From NCBI GenBank assembly GCA_964453435.1, contig CAYVQZ010000038.1:1-54425 (forward strand): a stretch of 54,425 nucleotides of DNA. Reading direction: 5' to 3'. The notes under the pieces were generated by a model, which saw nothing but the letters and a program-made list of their open reading frames with translations, did not search any database and was not told where the DNA came from. Made by a program: the position numbers and the translations under genes. This stretch comes from CAYVQZ01 sp964453435 (GTDB lineage Bacteria; Abyssobacteria; SURF-5). Shown here piece by piece: positions 1-7,814 of the stretch. The first letter of the stretch is position 1, and each line of letters opens with the position of its first letter.

Positions 1-1
1 T

Positions 2-262
2 TTAATCTCACGTTCGTGGCGTCCCCGCCAGGTTCAGGATTTCGTTCCCATCCCTTTAACCGCTTCGGCGGCAATGTACTCATCAGGTCTTGACACAAAA
101 GGCAAGAAGATATTTATTCCCCGCGGGCGCCGGGAAAAAACTCTTCAGGCCGCACTGCTGCAATACTCTGTCCCCGAAAACAAGAAGACGGTGATTGGCT
201 TCCTTCGCCGCCGCAACCGTCCCGACCTGATTAGTCGAATGGAACGCCTGAAGGCGCGTTAA
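2..262 (+). CDS. YgiQ-family radical SAM protein, C-terminal fragment (cut by window start)
   Basis: The frame is open from base 2 to the stop at 260-262, so the 5' part of the gene lies outside the window and only 86 residues are visible. They contain VQDFVPIPLTASAAMYSSGLD followed by a basic IFIPRGRREKTLQAALLQY block and a PENKKTV stretch. I recognise this order (VQDF-P-P, MY-x-GLD, PR-REK-LQ-ALLQY, PEN) as the C-terminal end of YgiQ/UPF0313 radical SAM proteins. The radical SAM core is not in view and the substrate of this family is not known to me. The gene converges with the release-factor-like gene on the other strand about 240 bp away. Confidence 0.7.
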   Translation, partial: LISRSWRPRQVQDFVPIPLTASAAMYSSGLDTKGKKIFIPRGRREKTLQAALLQYSVPENKKTVIGFLRRRNRPDLISRMERLKAR

Positions 263-504
263 GGTTCGCTCATAGTCCTTCCGAACGCGTTTGGGCAAGT
301 GGCTGAGGCCTGCACTGACGAGAGAGGGGATACTTTCGGCCTGTGAGGGAAGGAATTGAAGGAATCGGACTGCCTTTTGCAAAAGCTTTCGGAAAAAGGA
401 GTTATATTCAGCCGGGATAACCAAAAGGGCTTCCTTAGCCGATGGGTCCGGCTCTTTCACACGAATGGCGCATACGTCCAACCGGTAAGTAAGTCAGCCC
501 GTCT

Positions 505-930
505 TCATTCTTCCGGTTCGACGGGCGTCCTCAGTTGCTTTTTTTCGGACTGGATTTTTTTCTGGCGGAGCATCTTTTCTTTGGCGCGTTTCGAGCGCTT
601 CCGCTTCTGGCGGCGCGCCTTTTCCCGACGCCGCTGCTCCGCGCTTTCCTTGCCCTTTATTTCGGCTTCTATCTTTTCGACAAGGGTCCGCCGCGCAAGA
701 AAGCGGTTCAAGGCCTGCGAGCGCTCCCGCTGCGATTTCACCTCGATGCCGGTGGGAACGTGTTTCAAATAGACGCACGTGGCGGCCTTGTTCACCCTTT
801 GGCCGCCGGAACCGCTCGAGCGAACAAATTTCTCGACGAGGTCCTCTTCTTTGATACCAAGCTGCTCCATTTTCTGTGTCAACTCTCGCTGTTTTCGGGA
901 GCTAACCCCGAAATCCGGATTTGTGCTCAT
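505..930 (-). CDS. Peptide chain release factor-like protein (GGQ domain, ArfB/PrfH type)
   Basis: A 141-residue protein with the peptidyl-tRNA hydrolysis motif in the context SSGSGGQRVNKAATCVYLKH, the hallmark of class I release factors and their short relatives. The codon-recognition domains of RF1/RF2 are absent. After the GGQ domain comes a very basic tail (RRREKARRQKRKRSKRAKEK), which in ArfB-like proteins inserts into the empty mRNA channel of a stalled ribosome. The likely role is rescue of stalled ribosomes, acting on the 50S peptidyl transferase centre. I chose the ATG at 930; a TTG at 942 is in frame but lies directly on the purine-rich stretch that would serve as ribosome binding site. 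An acidic PVEPEE end follows the basic tail. Confidence 0.75.
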   Translation of the reverse strand: MSTNPDFGVSSRKQRELTQKMEQLGIKEEDLVEKFVRSSGSGGQRVNKAATCVYLKHVPTGIEVKSQRERSQALNRFLARRTLVEKIEAEIKGKESAEQRRREKARRQKRKRSKRAKEKMLRQKKIQSEKKQLRTPVEPEE

Positions 931-1263
931 GGGCGCAGGCAACCCCTCTCACGCATCTTCTTGCACTTGTTTAATGGACGCGGGGCTTATCGGATAGAGT
1001 CGTCCGGACTCTCTGTCTCCCTTTAATTCGGATGAAAATAACCCTTGTGCGCCGGCTCGGTGGAAAGCAGGCGGACTCATCCCCGCAAAGCGGTTGTTCT
1101 TCACTATTTCGCCACGGTCCGGCTCATATTCTCCGCGCTCCGGCCATACATCAGGAACATATCATTCCTTCCGTAAAGAAATCAAGAACACGCCCCTCGT
1201 GTTCTCTGTTGTCTGGGAGCAAGTTGAGTGATTCCACCAAGTTTTGTGCAGCGTTAAACAATA

Positions 1264-1292
1264 TTGACAATTAATTCTAAATGTGATTTAAT
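1264..1292 (+). promoter_or_regulatory. Sigma-70-type promoter upstream of the glycosyltransferase gene
   Basis: TTGACA at 1264-1269, a 17-bp spacer and TTTAAT at 1287-1292, in an AT-rich island of otherwise GC-rich sequence. Predicted start of transcription is near 1299. It is the only strong signal in the 943-1474 gap, where I see no convincing gene. Confidence 0.6.
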
Positions 1293-1474
1293 TTTGAGTG
1301 CACCCTTTCTGTGGTGCGCGGGACAAAAAAAACAAAATTAAGATTGGGGCTATCCCGGTTCACCGCCGAATTGAATTCAATTCAGCCTAAGACATGGTAA
1401 GGCGGCCACACCATCTCGAGTGGCCAGGCGTTTTTTCCTCAAGGGAAGGCTTCTTCCCTGTACGCGGGACCGTT

Positions 1475-3097
1475 ATGAGAGACCCCGAGTGCTTGGCGCG
1501 CGAACCCCATGGCGGTATGCGGCCATCTGACTGGCTGTTGGCCCTTGTGGTCTTCGGCATCCAGTTGGGTTTTTTCCTGTTTCTTGCGTTCCAACGAATA
1601 GCCGACAGTGATGAGGGCTTTTACCTCTACGCATCGAAAGTCGTCTTTGGTGGCGGCGCCGTTCTTTACAGGGATATCTTCTATCCCCAAATGCCTCTTC
1701 TGCCTTTTGTCTACGGAGGGTGGATGAGGCTGACCGGTTGCGACTGGCAATCGGCCAGAGCGCTCTCCGCCATTCTGGCCGCGCTCACCGGAACTATCTT
1801 GTTTCAATATGTCCGCGCCTCAACGGGCCGCACGATTCTCGCCGCCTGCGCTCTCTTGTTCTACATGTTTAATCTTTCCGTCATGCTCTTCTACTTGACT
1901 GCGAAAACGTATGTTCCGTCTGTGGCGTTCCTGTTCGCCGGCCTGATGCTCGCGGGAAGCGAGAACGGCAGATTCGGACGATGGGCTCCGGTGGCGGCCG
2001 GTCTTTTTGTTGCGCTCAGCATCCAGACCCGTCTCTATTTTATTGTCACGGCGCCGGTAATAGCGCTGCTGTTTTGGAAGCGTCGCAGTGAGAAGCCGAA
2101 TCGGTTCCCGCTTCTGTTCTGCGGCGGGTTTGTCGCCGGCTCGATTCCTTCTTTGATTTTTCTCTCTCTCGCCCCGAGCCAGTTCGTTTTCGACAATCTG
2201 TTATATCATTCCGTGCGGAATTCATCGCGGCTGATTGCCGAATTTCCCCAAAAGCTTGAAGTCCTCAAGCAACTTTTTCTCACTATGCCCGGCCTGCGAC
2301 CGACTCAATTCTCTCTGCTTTCCGCGGGAATCGTGTCGGGTCTTTTCTTCTGGAACAGGCTGAGCCGCCTTGCAAAGGCCAGTGTCGCCGTTTCGATTGC
2401 GCTCGGCGCGGTGTCCTTGCTTCCGACTCCGGCCTTCGGACAGTATTTTTGCGTGCTGGTCCCGTTTCTCGTAATTTCTCTTGTCGAATCGGCAGGCGTG
2501 TTGATTCGCCTGCTTCCGAATCGCTCTCTTCACAGGGCGGTTGAGTGTTCATTGCTTCTGGTGGCGCTGGCCTATGCGGGATGGTCGATTTCGAAGGTCG
2601 ACCCGTACTTTATAAATGGAGAGGCTGCGCCCGGGCTCGACGCTGATACGCGCCCGCTCGATTGGAAAATAGCGACGATAGAGAAAGTGGCGAACATCGT
2701 TGAGATGAACACGCACTCGAACGCGCTGGTCGTCAGCGTGTGGCCCGGCTATCTCGTGACAGCAAACCGAAAGGCCTACCCCGGGATGGAGAATCAGTTT
2801 GCCTTGGACAGCGCCATGAGAATCTCGAGCGAGGATGCGGCCCGGTACAGGATGATGCGCGAGGATGGCGTCGCCGCGGCCATTGCGGACCAAGACACCG
2901 AAGCGGTCATAATCGGGAACTGGGCCCACACGAGAGTGACGGCGTACAAGGCGGCTCTGGACTCGAACAGCTATCACTCCGTCGGCCGAATAGGAAATGC
3001 GGAAGTGTTCGCGCGAAGCTGGCTGCAAACCCGATTGGACCAGGAGCCGCAGGACTCCAGTCTCTCCGACATTTCGGTCGGCGGCAAGCAGATGTAA
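1475..3097 (+). CDS. GT-C fold membrane glycosyltransferase, GT39/ArnT-like
   Basis: About 540 residues, mostly hydrophobic. After the first membrane segment comes an acidic pair in the context RIADSDEGFYLYASKVV, then YRDIFYPQMPLLPFVYGGW. This is the pattern of the first extracytoplasmic loop of GT-C enzymes (GT39, GT83), where an acidic residue is catalytic and the sugar donor is a polyprenyl-phosphate sugar. Roughly ten further membrane segments follow, then a soluble C-terminal part. The acceptor cannot be read from sequence. Start is uncertain: ATG codons at 1394, 1475 and 1517 are in frame and none has a strong ribosome binding site; the first 27 residues from 1394 look non-coding, so 1475 is preferred. 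A sigma-70 promoter lies at 1264-1292. Confidence 0.6.
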   Translation: MRDPECLAREPHGGMRPSDWLLALVVFGIQLGFFLFLAFQRIADSDEGFYLYASKVVFGGGAVLYRDIFYPQMPLLPFVYGGWMRLTGCDWQSARALSAILAALTGTILFQYVRASTGRTILAACALLFYMFNLSVMLFYLTAKTYVPSVAFLFAGLMLAGSENGRFGRWAPVAAGLFVALSIQTRLYFIVTAPVIALLFWKRRSEKPNRFPLLFCGGFVAGSIPSLIFLSLAPSQFVFDNLLYHSVRNSSRLIAEFPQKLEVLKQLFLTMPGLRPTQFSLLSAGIVSGLFFWNRLSRLAKASVAVSIALGAVSLLPTPAFGQYFCVLVPFLVISLVESAGVLIRLLPNRSLHRAVECSLLLVALAYAGWSISKVDPYFINGEAAPGLDADTRPLDWKIATIEKVANIVEMNTHSNALVVSVWPGYLVTANRKAYPGMENQFALDSAMRISSEDAARYRMMREDGVAAAIADQDTEAVIIGNWAHTRVTAYKAALDSNSYHSVGRIGNAEVFARSWLQTRLDQEPQDSSLSDISVGGKQM

Positions 3098-3191
3098 ACC
3101 CGGTCTTTGATTCCCCCACTCTGCCTCTCTTCCTTAACGGCAGAATTCGCCCCCCGGCAGTCGGCGGACAGCTTAATTGTCACCACCACGG

Positions 3192-4529
3192 TCATTCCAG
3201 TCCGTAGCGTTTCATCTTGCGCCACAGCGTATTGCGCGAAATGCCCAATTCCGCCGCCGTTCGCTTCCGATTGCCGAAATGCTTGCTCAGAACCGAGCGG
3301 ATCGTCTCGGCTTCCGCGGTGTCCAGCGGATTCAGGCTGGCCGCGGGTTTCCCGGACGGTTCGGTCACAGCCGTCACAATATGGCTCGGAAGGTCCTCCA
3401 ACTGAATCGTGTCGCCTATGCAGACAACAAAGGCGTGCTCGATCGCGTTTTCCAGTTCGCGCACGTTCCCGGGGAACGAGTAGCCCATGAGCGCGGCCAT
3501 CACGCGTTCCGAACAGCGGGCGATACGGCGGCCCTGCAACGCATTGAACCGCTCGATGAAATGGTTCACGAGCAACGGGATATCCTCGCGCCGGTCGGAG
3601 AGAGGCGGCAGGAAGATGCGAACGACATTGAGACGGAAATACAAATCCGACCGGAACCGTTTGCGCTGGACCTGCCGCGCCAGGTTCCTGTTCGTGCACG
3701 CGATTACTCGCACGTCCGCTTTCACGGGCGTGTTGTCGCCGAGAGGCGTATATTCCTTCGTCTCCAGAACCCTCAGCAGTTTTACCTGCATCGCCGTAGA
3801 AAGGTCGCCTATCTCATCCAGCAGGATTGTTCCACCCTCCGCCATGGCGAAGCGGCCGGGTTTGTCCTTCTTGGCGTCGGTAAACGCCCCGCGTTTGTAG
3901 CCGAACAGCTCCGACTCGAGCAGGTGGTCCGGCAAAGCGGCGCAGTTAATCGCGACGAACGGCTTGTTCCGCCGCATGCTCAAATTGTGGATAGCGCGCG
4001 CGACCAACTCTTTGCCGGTACCCGATTCGCCTTCGATGAGGACATTGCTCTGACTGTTGGCCACCAGGGGTATGACCTCGAATATTCGTTGCATTGCGGG
4101 GCTCTTGCTGACAATGTCTTCAAACACGTACGAGCCCAACAGGCGTTTCCGTAGCTCGGTCACTGCCGAGAGGTCCCGAAACATCTCGACCCCGCCGAGA
4201 ACATGCCCGTTTTCGTCGACAAGGGCCGCGGTGGAAATAGCTATGGGAAGCCTTTTTCCATCTTTCGTTATCACGTTCACCTCGACGGCTTCGCTCCTCT
4301 CGCGGGTCTTTATGCTTCTTTTCAGCGGGCACTCGACCTCGCAGAAATCCGCCTGGAACACCTGGTGGCAGGGCTCACCGAGAACCTCCTCTTTCTTGTA
4401 ACCGGTTAATTTCTCGGCCATCCGATTGAAAGAGGTGATTCTTCCCTCGGCGTCGATGGTGAATATGCCATGCGAGATCGTGTCGAAAATCAGCGGAAAA
4501 TATCGGTTGTCAAGTTCCTTTTGAGCCAT
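3192..4529 (-). CDS. Sigma-54-dependent transcriptional activator with Cys-bearing PAS domain
   Basis: 445 residues in three parts. Residues 8-120 form a PAS domain whose loop carries three cysteines (54, 63, 67; CHQVFQADFCEVECPL). The central AAA+ domain has Walker A GESGTGKE, the sigma-54 contact loop as GAFTDA (canonical GAFTGA), and Walker B as ILLDEIGDL. A Fis-type helix-turn-helix ends the protein (RTAAELGISRNTLWRKMKRYG). There is no receiver domain, so the signal is probably sensed directly by the PAS part. The ATG at 4529 is preceded by AAGGA at good spacing; the frame is open further upstream to 4688 but without a credible start. The gene is divergent from the redox operon and a strong -24/-12 promoter lies between them, so that operon is its likely target. 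Confidence 0.88.
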   Translation of the reverse strand: MAQKELDNRYFPLIFDTISHGIFTIDAEGRITSFNRMAEKLTGYKKEEVLGEPCHQVFQADFCEVECPLKRSIKTRERSEAVEVNVITKDGKRLPIAISTAALVDENGHVLGGVEMFRDLSAVTELRKRLLGSYVFEDIVSKSPAMQRIFEVIPLVANSQSNVLIEGESGTGKELVARAIHNLSMRRNKPFVAINCAALPDHLLESELFGYKRGAFTDAKKDKPGRFAMAEGGTILLDEIGDLSTAMQVKLLRVLETKEYTPLGDNTPVKADVRVIACTNRNLARQVQRKRFRSDLYFRLNVVRIFLPPLSDRREDIPLLVNHFIERFNALQGRRIARCSERVMAALMGYSFPGNVRELENAIEHAFVVCIGDTIQLEDLPSHIVTAVTEPSGKPAASLNPLDTAEAETIRSVLSKHFGNRKRTAAELGISRNTLWRKMKRYGLE

Positions 4530-4580
4530 TTCCCATCCTTGCTTGAAAACACCACTTTCGCACTTTGCCACTACGGTCCC

Positions 4581-4609
4581 ATTATAACATTTATGTTCCA
4601 AAATTACAA
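4581..4609 (-). promoter_or_regulatory. Sigma-70-type promoter for the sigma-54 activator gene
   Basis: Read on the minus strand: TTGTAA (4609-4604), 17-bp spacer, TATAAT (4586-4581). Transcription would begin near 4574, about 45 bases before the activator ATG. The activator would then be made constitutively while its target uses sigma-54. Confidence 0.5.
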
Positions 4610-4810
4610 CATGCGTGACGTGACATGTCTCATGAGTGGAACGACGAAACACCGCTTCTCTCACCAAACTAATTCCGGCACGGCACAAAAAACGTTGCCT
4701 CCAAAGAGAAAGGATTAGCTCAGTAACATTAATAATGAAAAATACTTACAACATCTGCACGTGACTGGAGCGTGGAGGTTGAAATGCTCTTCGGACGAGT
4801 GGCTCCAATT

Positions 4811-4826
4811 TGGCCCGTCTCTTGCC
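4811..4826 (+). promoter_or_regulatory. Sigma-54 (-24/-12) promoter of the redox-complex operon
   Basis: TGGCCCG-TCTC-TTGCC at 4811-4826 fits the consensus TGGCACG-N4-TTGCA with GG (4812-4813) and GC (4824-4825) exactly 10 bases apart. Transcription would start near 4837, some 48 bases before the first ATG at 4885. It sits between a sigma-54 activator and the operon, the expected place. A weaker match, TGG-N10-GC, lies at 4773-4788. Activator binding sites would be expected at about 4620-4760; I see no clear palindrome there. Confidence 0.7.
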
Positions 4827-4884
4827 ATAGTACTAATCGACCAATTTCTCTGCTTTCCACCCCGGTGAAAGTTAGGAACATGCC

Positions 4885-6273
4885 ATGAGCAAAAAATACT
4901 CTTATTATGTCGAGCCGTTTGAGCAAACGGAGCGGGCGAGGCGTTTCCTCGAGGCATTTTCCGCAATCCTGAAACATACCAACTACGGATTTGTTCTGGA
5001 CACATACTCGCGCATCACGACGAAGTGCGCGCGGTGCGCGGTTAATTGCCAGGTGTTGCAGGAAAGCAATGACCCCAAGGACGTGCCCTGCTATCGTTCC
5101 GAGCTCCTGTTCCGCGTATACCGCCGCTATTTTACGCCGGCGGGAATGCTGCGGGCGAGGTTCTTCAACGGTTTCACGCTGACAGACGAGTACATCGACC
5201 ACATGGCCGAGGCGTACTATCGCTGCACCGCATGCAGGAGATGCAAGTTTGCCTGTCCGATGGGCGTGGACCACGGGCTTATGACCCATCTCGCGCGCTG
5301 GATTCTCGCGGAGACAGGGATTGTTCCGAAGGCCCTTGTGGTCGCCACGCGCGAACAACTCCAGGGGAAAACGGGTAACACCTCGGCGATTCCCGTGGTC
5401 GCCCTGAAGGACACCTGCGAGTTCCTCGAAGAAGAACTTATCGAGAACTATAACCTTCCGGCAAAATTTCCGATGGACGTCGAAAACGCAGAATACGTTT
5501 TCTTCCCCGCCGTCAGCGATTACCTCCTCGAGCCCGACACCCTGATGGGCAACGCCGCGGTTATGCACTTGACCGACGGCTCGTGGACCATCGGGACCGG
5601 CTACTACGACGGAATCAACTACGGTCTTTTCTACAGCGACACCATGCTGTGCAGGATTGTTCGGAAGGAGGCCGAAGAATTGCGACGGCTGAAGGCCGAA
5701 AAAATCCTCATCGGCGAGTGCGGTCACGCCTCGCGCTCTGCCAAAGCCTTCATTCCGACTTTCTGCGGCGGGAAAAAGGCGCCGCCGGTCGTCAACATCA
5801 TGGAATATACCCATAAGCAGCTTCTCGACGGGAAGCTGAAGGTCATTCCCGATTCCATACAAGAGCGGGTGACCTATCACGACCCGTGCAACATTGCTCG
5901 CTCGAACTGGATTGTCGACCAGCCGCGAGAAATCTTGAGAGCGATCTGCGCCGACTATGTCGATATGGACCCGATGGGCCAATTGAACATCTGTTGCGGC
6001 GGCGGCGGCGGCACGGTTTCCATCGACGAGATTCGGTCGTTCCGCACCGGAATCGGCGGCCGCGTGAAAGCGGACCAGATCAAGCGGACCGGAGCGAAAT
6101 ATCTGGTGGCCCCGTGCGCCAACTGCAAGAAGCAGTTGCGCGAGGTCTGCGAAGACAACGGCCTGCATGACGTCGAAGTTGTCGGCCTTCACGACCTCGT
6201 TCTGAAGGCTCTTGACCTGAAGGCTTACGGAATTGAACCACGGCAAGAAGAAGAGGATGCGGGAAAGGAATAG
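4885..6273 (+). CDS. HdrD-like Fe-S oxidoreductase subunit (HmcF/TmcB/DsrK type)
   Basis: 462 residues. The N-terminal part binds iron-sulfur clusters: Cys48, 51, 55 and 69 (CARCAVNC then C) and Cys114, 117, 120, 124 (CTACRRCKFACP). The C-terminal half carries CCG-type motifs as in heterodisulfide reductase HdrD: HDPC, then CCGGGGG with Cys370-371, then CANC. In Hmc, Tmc and Dsr complexes this subunit faces the cytoplasm and exchanges electrons with a soluble partner, thought to be a thiol/disulfide or ferredoxin-like donor. It heads a four-gene operon and is preceded by AGGA seven bases from the ATG. The next gene follows after 6 bp. Family assignment is firm; the physiological partner is inference. 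Confidence 0.85.
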   Translation: MSKKYSYYVEPFEQTERARRFLEAFSAILKHTNYGFVLDTYSRITTKCARCAVNCQVLQESNDPKDVPCYRSELLFRVYRRYFTPAGMLRARFFNGFTLTDEYIDHMAEAYYRCTACRRCKFACPMGVDHGLMTHLARWILAETGIVPKALVVATREQLQGKTGNTSAIPVVALKDTCEFLEEELIENYNLPAKFPMDVENAEYVFFPAVSDYLLEPDTLMGNAAVMHLTDGSWTIGTGYYDGINYGLFYSDTMLCRIVRKEAEELRRLKAEKILIGECGHASRSAKAFIPTFCGGKKAPPVVNIMEYTHKQLLDGKLKVIPDSIQERVTYHDPCNIARSNWIVDQPREILRAICADYVDMDPMGQLNICCGGGGGTVSIDEIRSFRTGIGGRVKADQIKRTGAKYLVAPCANCKKQLREVCEDNGLHDVEVVGLHDLVLKALDLKAYGIEPRQEEEDAGKE

Positions 6274-6279
6274 AGAATC

Positions 6280-6984
6280 ATGGAACAATGGTTGGAATGG
6301 GCGCGAGGCCCGATCTTCAGATTCGCCTTCGTTCTGATGGTGCTGGGTCTTCTTCGCCACCTCGGAATGGGGATTGCCGAAATCGTCTACGCGATACGCA
6401 GGGCGGGTGACAAAAGCATTCCGTACAAGGTGGTGTTCCGAACGACATGGGATTGGTTGTTTCCATTCAAGAAACTCACAGGCAGCCGTCCGGCGTACAG
6501 CATCGTTTCCGTGGCGTTCCATGTGGGATTGATTCTCACGCCTGTCTTCCTGCTGCCGCACATTCAGCTCTGGAGGCGCGGCCTGGGGATAGGGTGGCCG
6601 TCGCTCCCGCACGCGTTCGCCGATGTGTTAACGCTGGTGACGATTGCATCGGCCGTGGGACTGCTCATCGGCCGCCTGGGAAACGAGCAATCCAGGCGGA
6701 TAAGCAGGGCACAGGACATTTTGCTCCCCGTTCTGCTGGTGGTCCCCTTTGTTACGGGGTTCCTGGCCATGCATCCGGCATGGTTTTCGGTGAATTACAA
6801 CTGGACCATGTTAATCCACGTGATGAGCGCGAATGTGATCTTCGTCCTGATTCCCTTCACGAAACTGGGCCACATCGCTCTTGTTCCGACAACTCAACTG
6901 GTGTCGGAAGTCGGCTGGCGCTTCCCGGCCGAATCCGGAGATGATGTGGCGATCGCATTGAAGAAAGAGAACGTGCCGATATGA
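6280..6984 (+). CDS. Cytochrome b-type membrane subunit (NarI/DsrM/HmcE/TmcC-like)
   Basis: 234 residues with about five membrane segments and histidines placed for b-haem ligation: LLRHLG in the first, VAFHVG in the second, LIHVM and LGHIAL near the last. This matches the NarI-like membrane cytochrome of Hmc, Tmc and Dsr complexes, which passes electrons between the quinone pool or periplasmic side and the cytoplasmic HdrD-like subunit. Its stop codon overlaps the start of the ferredoxin-like gene by 4 bp (ATGA), so translation is probably coupled. Confidence 0.8.
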   Translation: MEQWLEWARGPIFRFAFVLMVLGLLRHLGMGIAEIVYAIRRAGDKSIPYKVVFRTTWDWLFPFKKLTGSRPAYSIVSVAFHVGLILTPVFLLPHIQLWRRGLGIGWPSLPHAFADVLTLVTIASAVGLLIGRLGNEQSRRISRAQDILLPVLLVVPFVTGFLAMHPAWFSVNYNWTMLIHVMSANVIFVLIPFTKLGHIALVPTTQLVSEVGWRFPAESGDDVAIALKKENVPI

Positions 6985-7814
6985 GACAGAACAGCATTCT
7001 GACGGATGTGACCTTGTGCATCGGATGCGAGGAGTGCGTCAAAGCGTGCAGGGAGACAAACAACACGGGAGAGGATAAACCGTGGAGGTGGCAGCGAGAA
7101 ATCGACGACCTCTCGGCCAGCCGCTGGACAACAATCGTCTCTCGGCCGGGCAGGAACTATGTGCGCAAACAGTGCCGGCACTGCCTCGAGCCCGCTTGTG
7201 TTTCGGTTTGCCCGGTCGGCGCGATGCACAAGACCCCCGAAGGGCCGGTCGTCTACAACTCGACGATATGCATGGGCTGCCGCTACTGCATGATGGCGTG
7301 CCCCTACGGGATTCCTCGCTACACGTGGGCCGATGCGATCCCGTACGTGCGAAAGTGCGTCATGTGTTACGACAAAATCAAGAGCGGCGAACTCGAGCAG
7401 CCCGCCTGCACCAAAGCCTGTCCGAAAGAGGCGACGATCTATGGCGACCGCGACGATTTGCTCGAGGTCGCCCATAAGAGAATTGATGAAAAACCCGACC
7501 TCTATGTCCCAAAGGTTTACGGAGAACACGAGGTCGGCGGCACGTCGGTGCTCTACGTGTCGAACATCAACCTCGATTTTCTCGGCTTGAAAGAGGACAT
7601 GGGCGACGACCCGCTCCCGCACAGGACCTGGGTGTTTCTCAATAAGGTGCCGGGCGTTTTCGTGGGAGTGGGAGCGATGATGTATGGGGTCTACTGGATA
7701 ATCGACCGCCGCATGCGGCTCCAGGCTGAGACTGCCAAGGCGCTGGGAGAAAGCTCCCACGATGCGAATTCCCACACCGATAACGGAACAGAGAATTCAG
7801 AGGCGGAGAAATGA
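6981..7814 (+). CDS. Four-cluster ferredoxin-like subunit with C-terminal membrane anchor (HmcB/HybA type)
   Basis: 277 residues. Four cysteine groups typical of the DMSO-reductase B/HybA/HmcB family: CIGCEECVKAC near the start, CRHCLEPACVSVC, CMGCRYCMMAC, and CVMC with CTKAC later. A single hydrophobic segment (VFVGVGAMMYGVYWII) close to the C-terminus anchors it. Relatives such as NrfC, DsrO and HybA carry a twin-arginine signal; here the first cluster begins at residue 13 and no signal peptide is present. The protein therefore either sits on the cytoplasmic side or is exported with a partner. It links the b-type subunit to the NrfD-like subunit and overlaps both neighbouring genes by 4 bp. 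Confidence 0.82.
   Translation: MRQNSILTDVTLCIGCEECVKACRETNNTGEDKPWRWQREIDDLSASRWTTIVSRPGRNYVRKQCRHCLEPACVSVCPVGAMHKTPEGPVVYNSTICMGCRYCMMACPYGIPRYTWADAIPYVRKCVMCYDKIKSGELEQPACTKACPKEATIYGDRDDLLEVAHKRIDEKPDLYVPKVYGEHEVGGTSVLYVSNINLDFLGLKEDMGDDPLPHRTWVFLNKVPGVFVGVGAMMYGVYWIIDRRMRLQAETAKALGESSHDANSHTDNGTENSEAEK

Noticed and set aside
83..481. 132-codon open frame on the minus strand
   Set aside because: It is antisense to the YgiQ-like tail, which has clear family motifs in the other strand; no domain or ribosome binding site supports it.
1032..1274. 80-codon open frame before the glycosyltransferase
   Set aside because: No ribosome binding site, no recognisable composition or motif, and it ends inside the promoter region.
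4676..4700. GGCAC...TTGCC as a sigma-54 promoter
   Set aside because: The GG and GC pairs are 13 bases apart instead of 10, so spacing rules it out; the match at 4811-4826 is correct.
4710..4735. TAGCTCAGTAA resembling a tRNA D-arm
   Set aside because: No acceptor stem, anticodon arm or T-loop (GTTCGA) follows; the region is an AT-rich regulatory gap.
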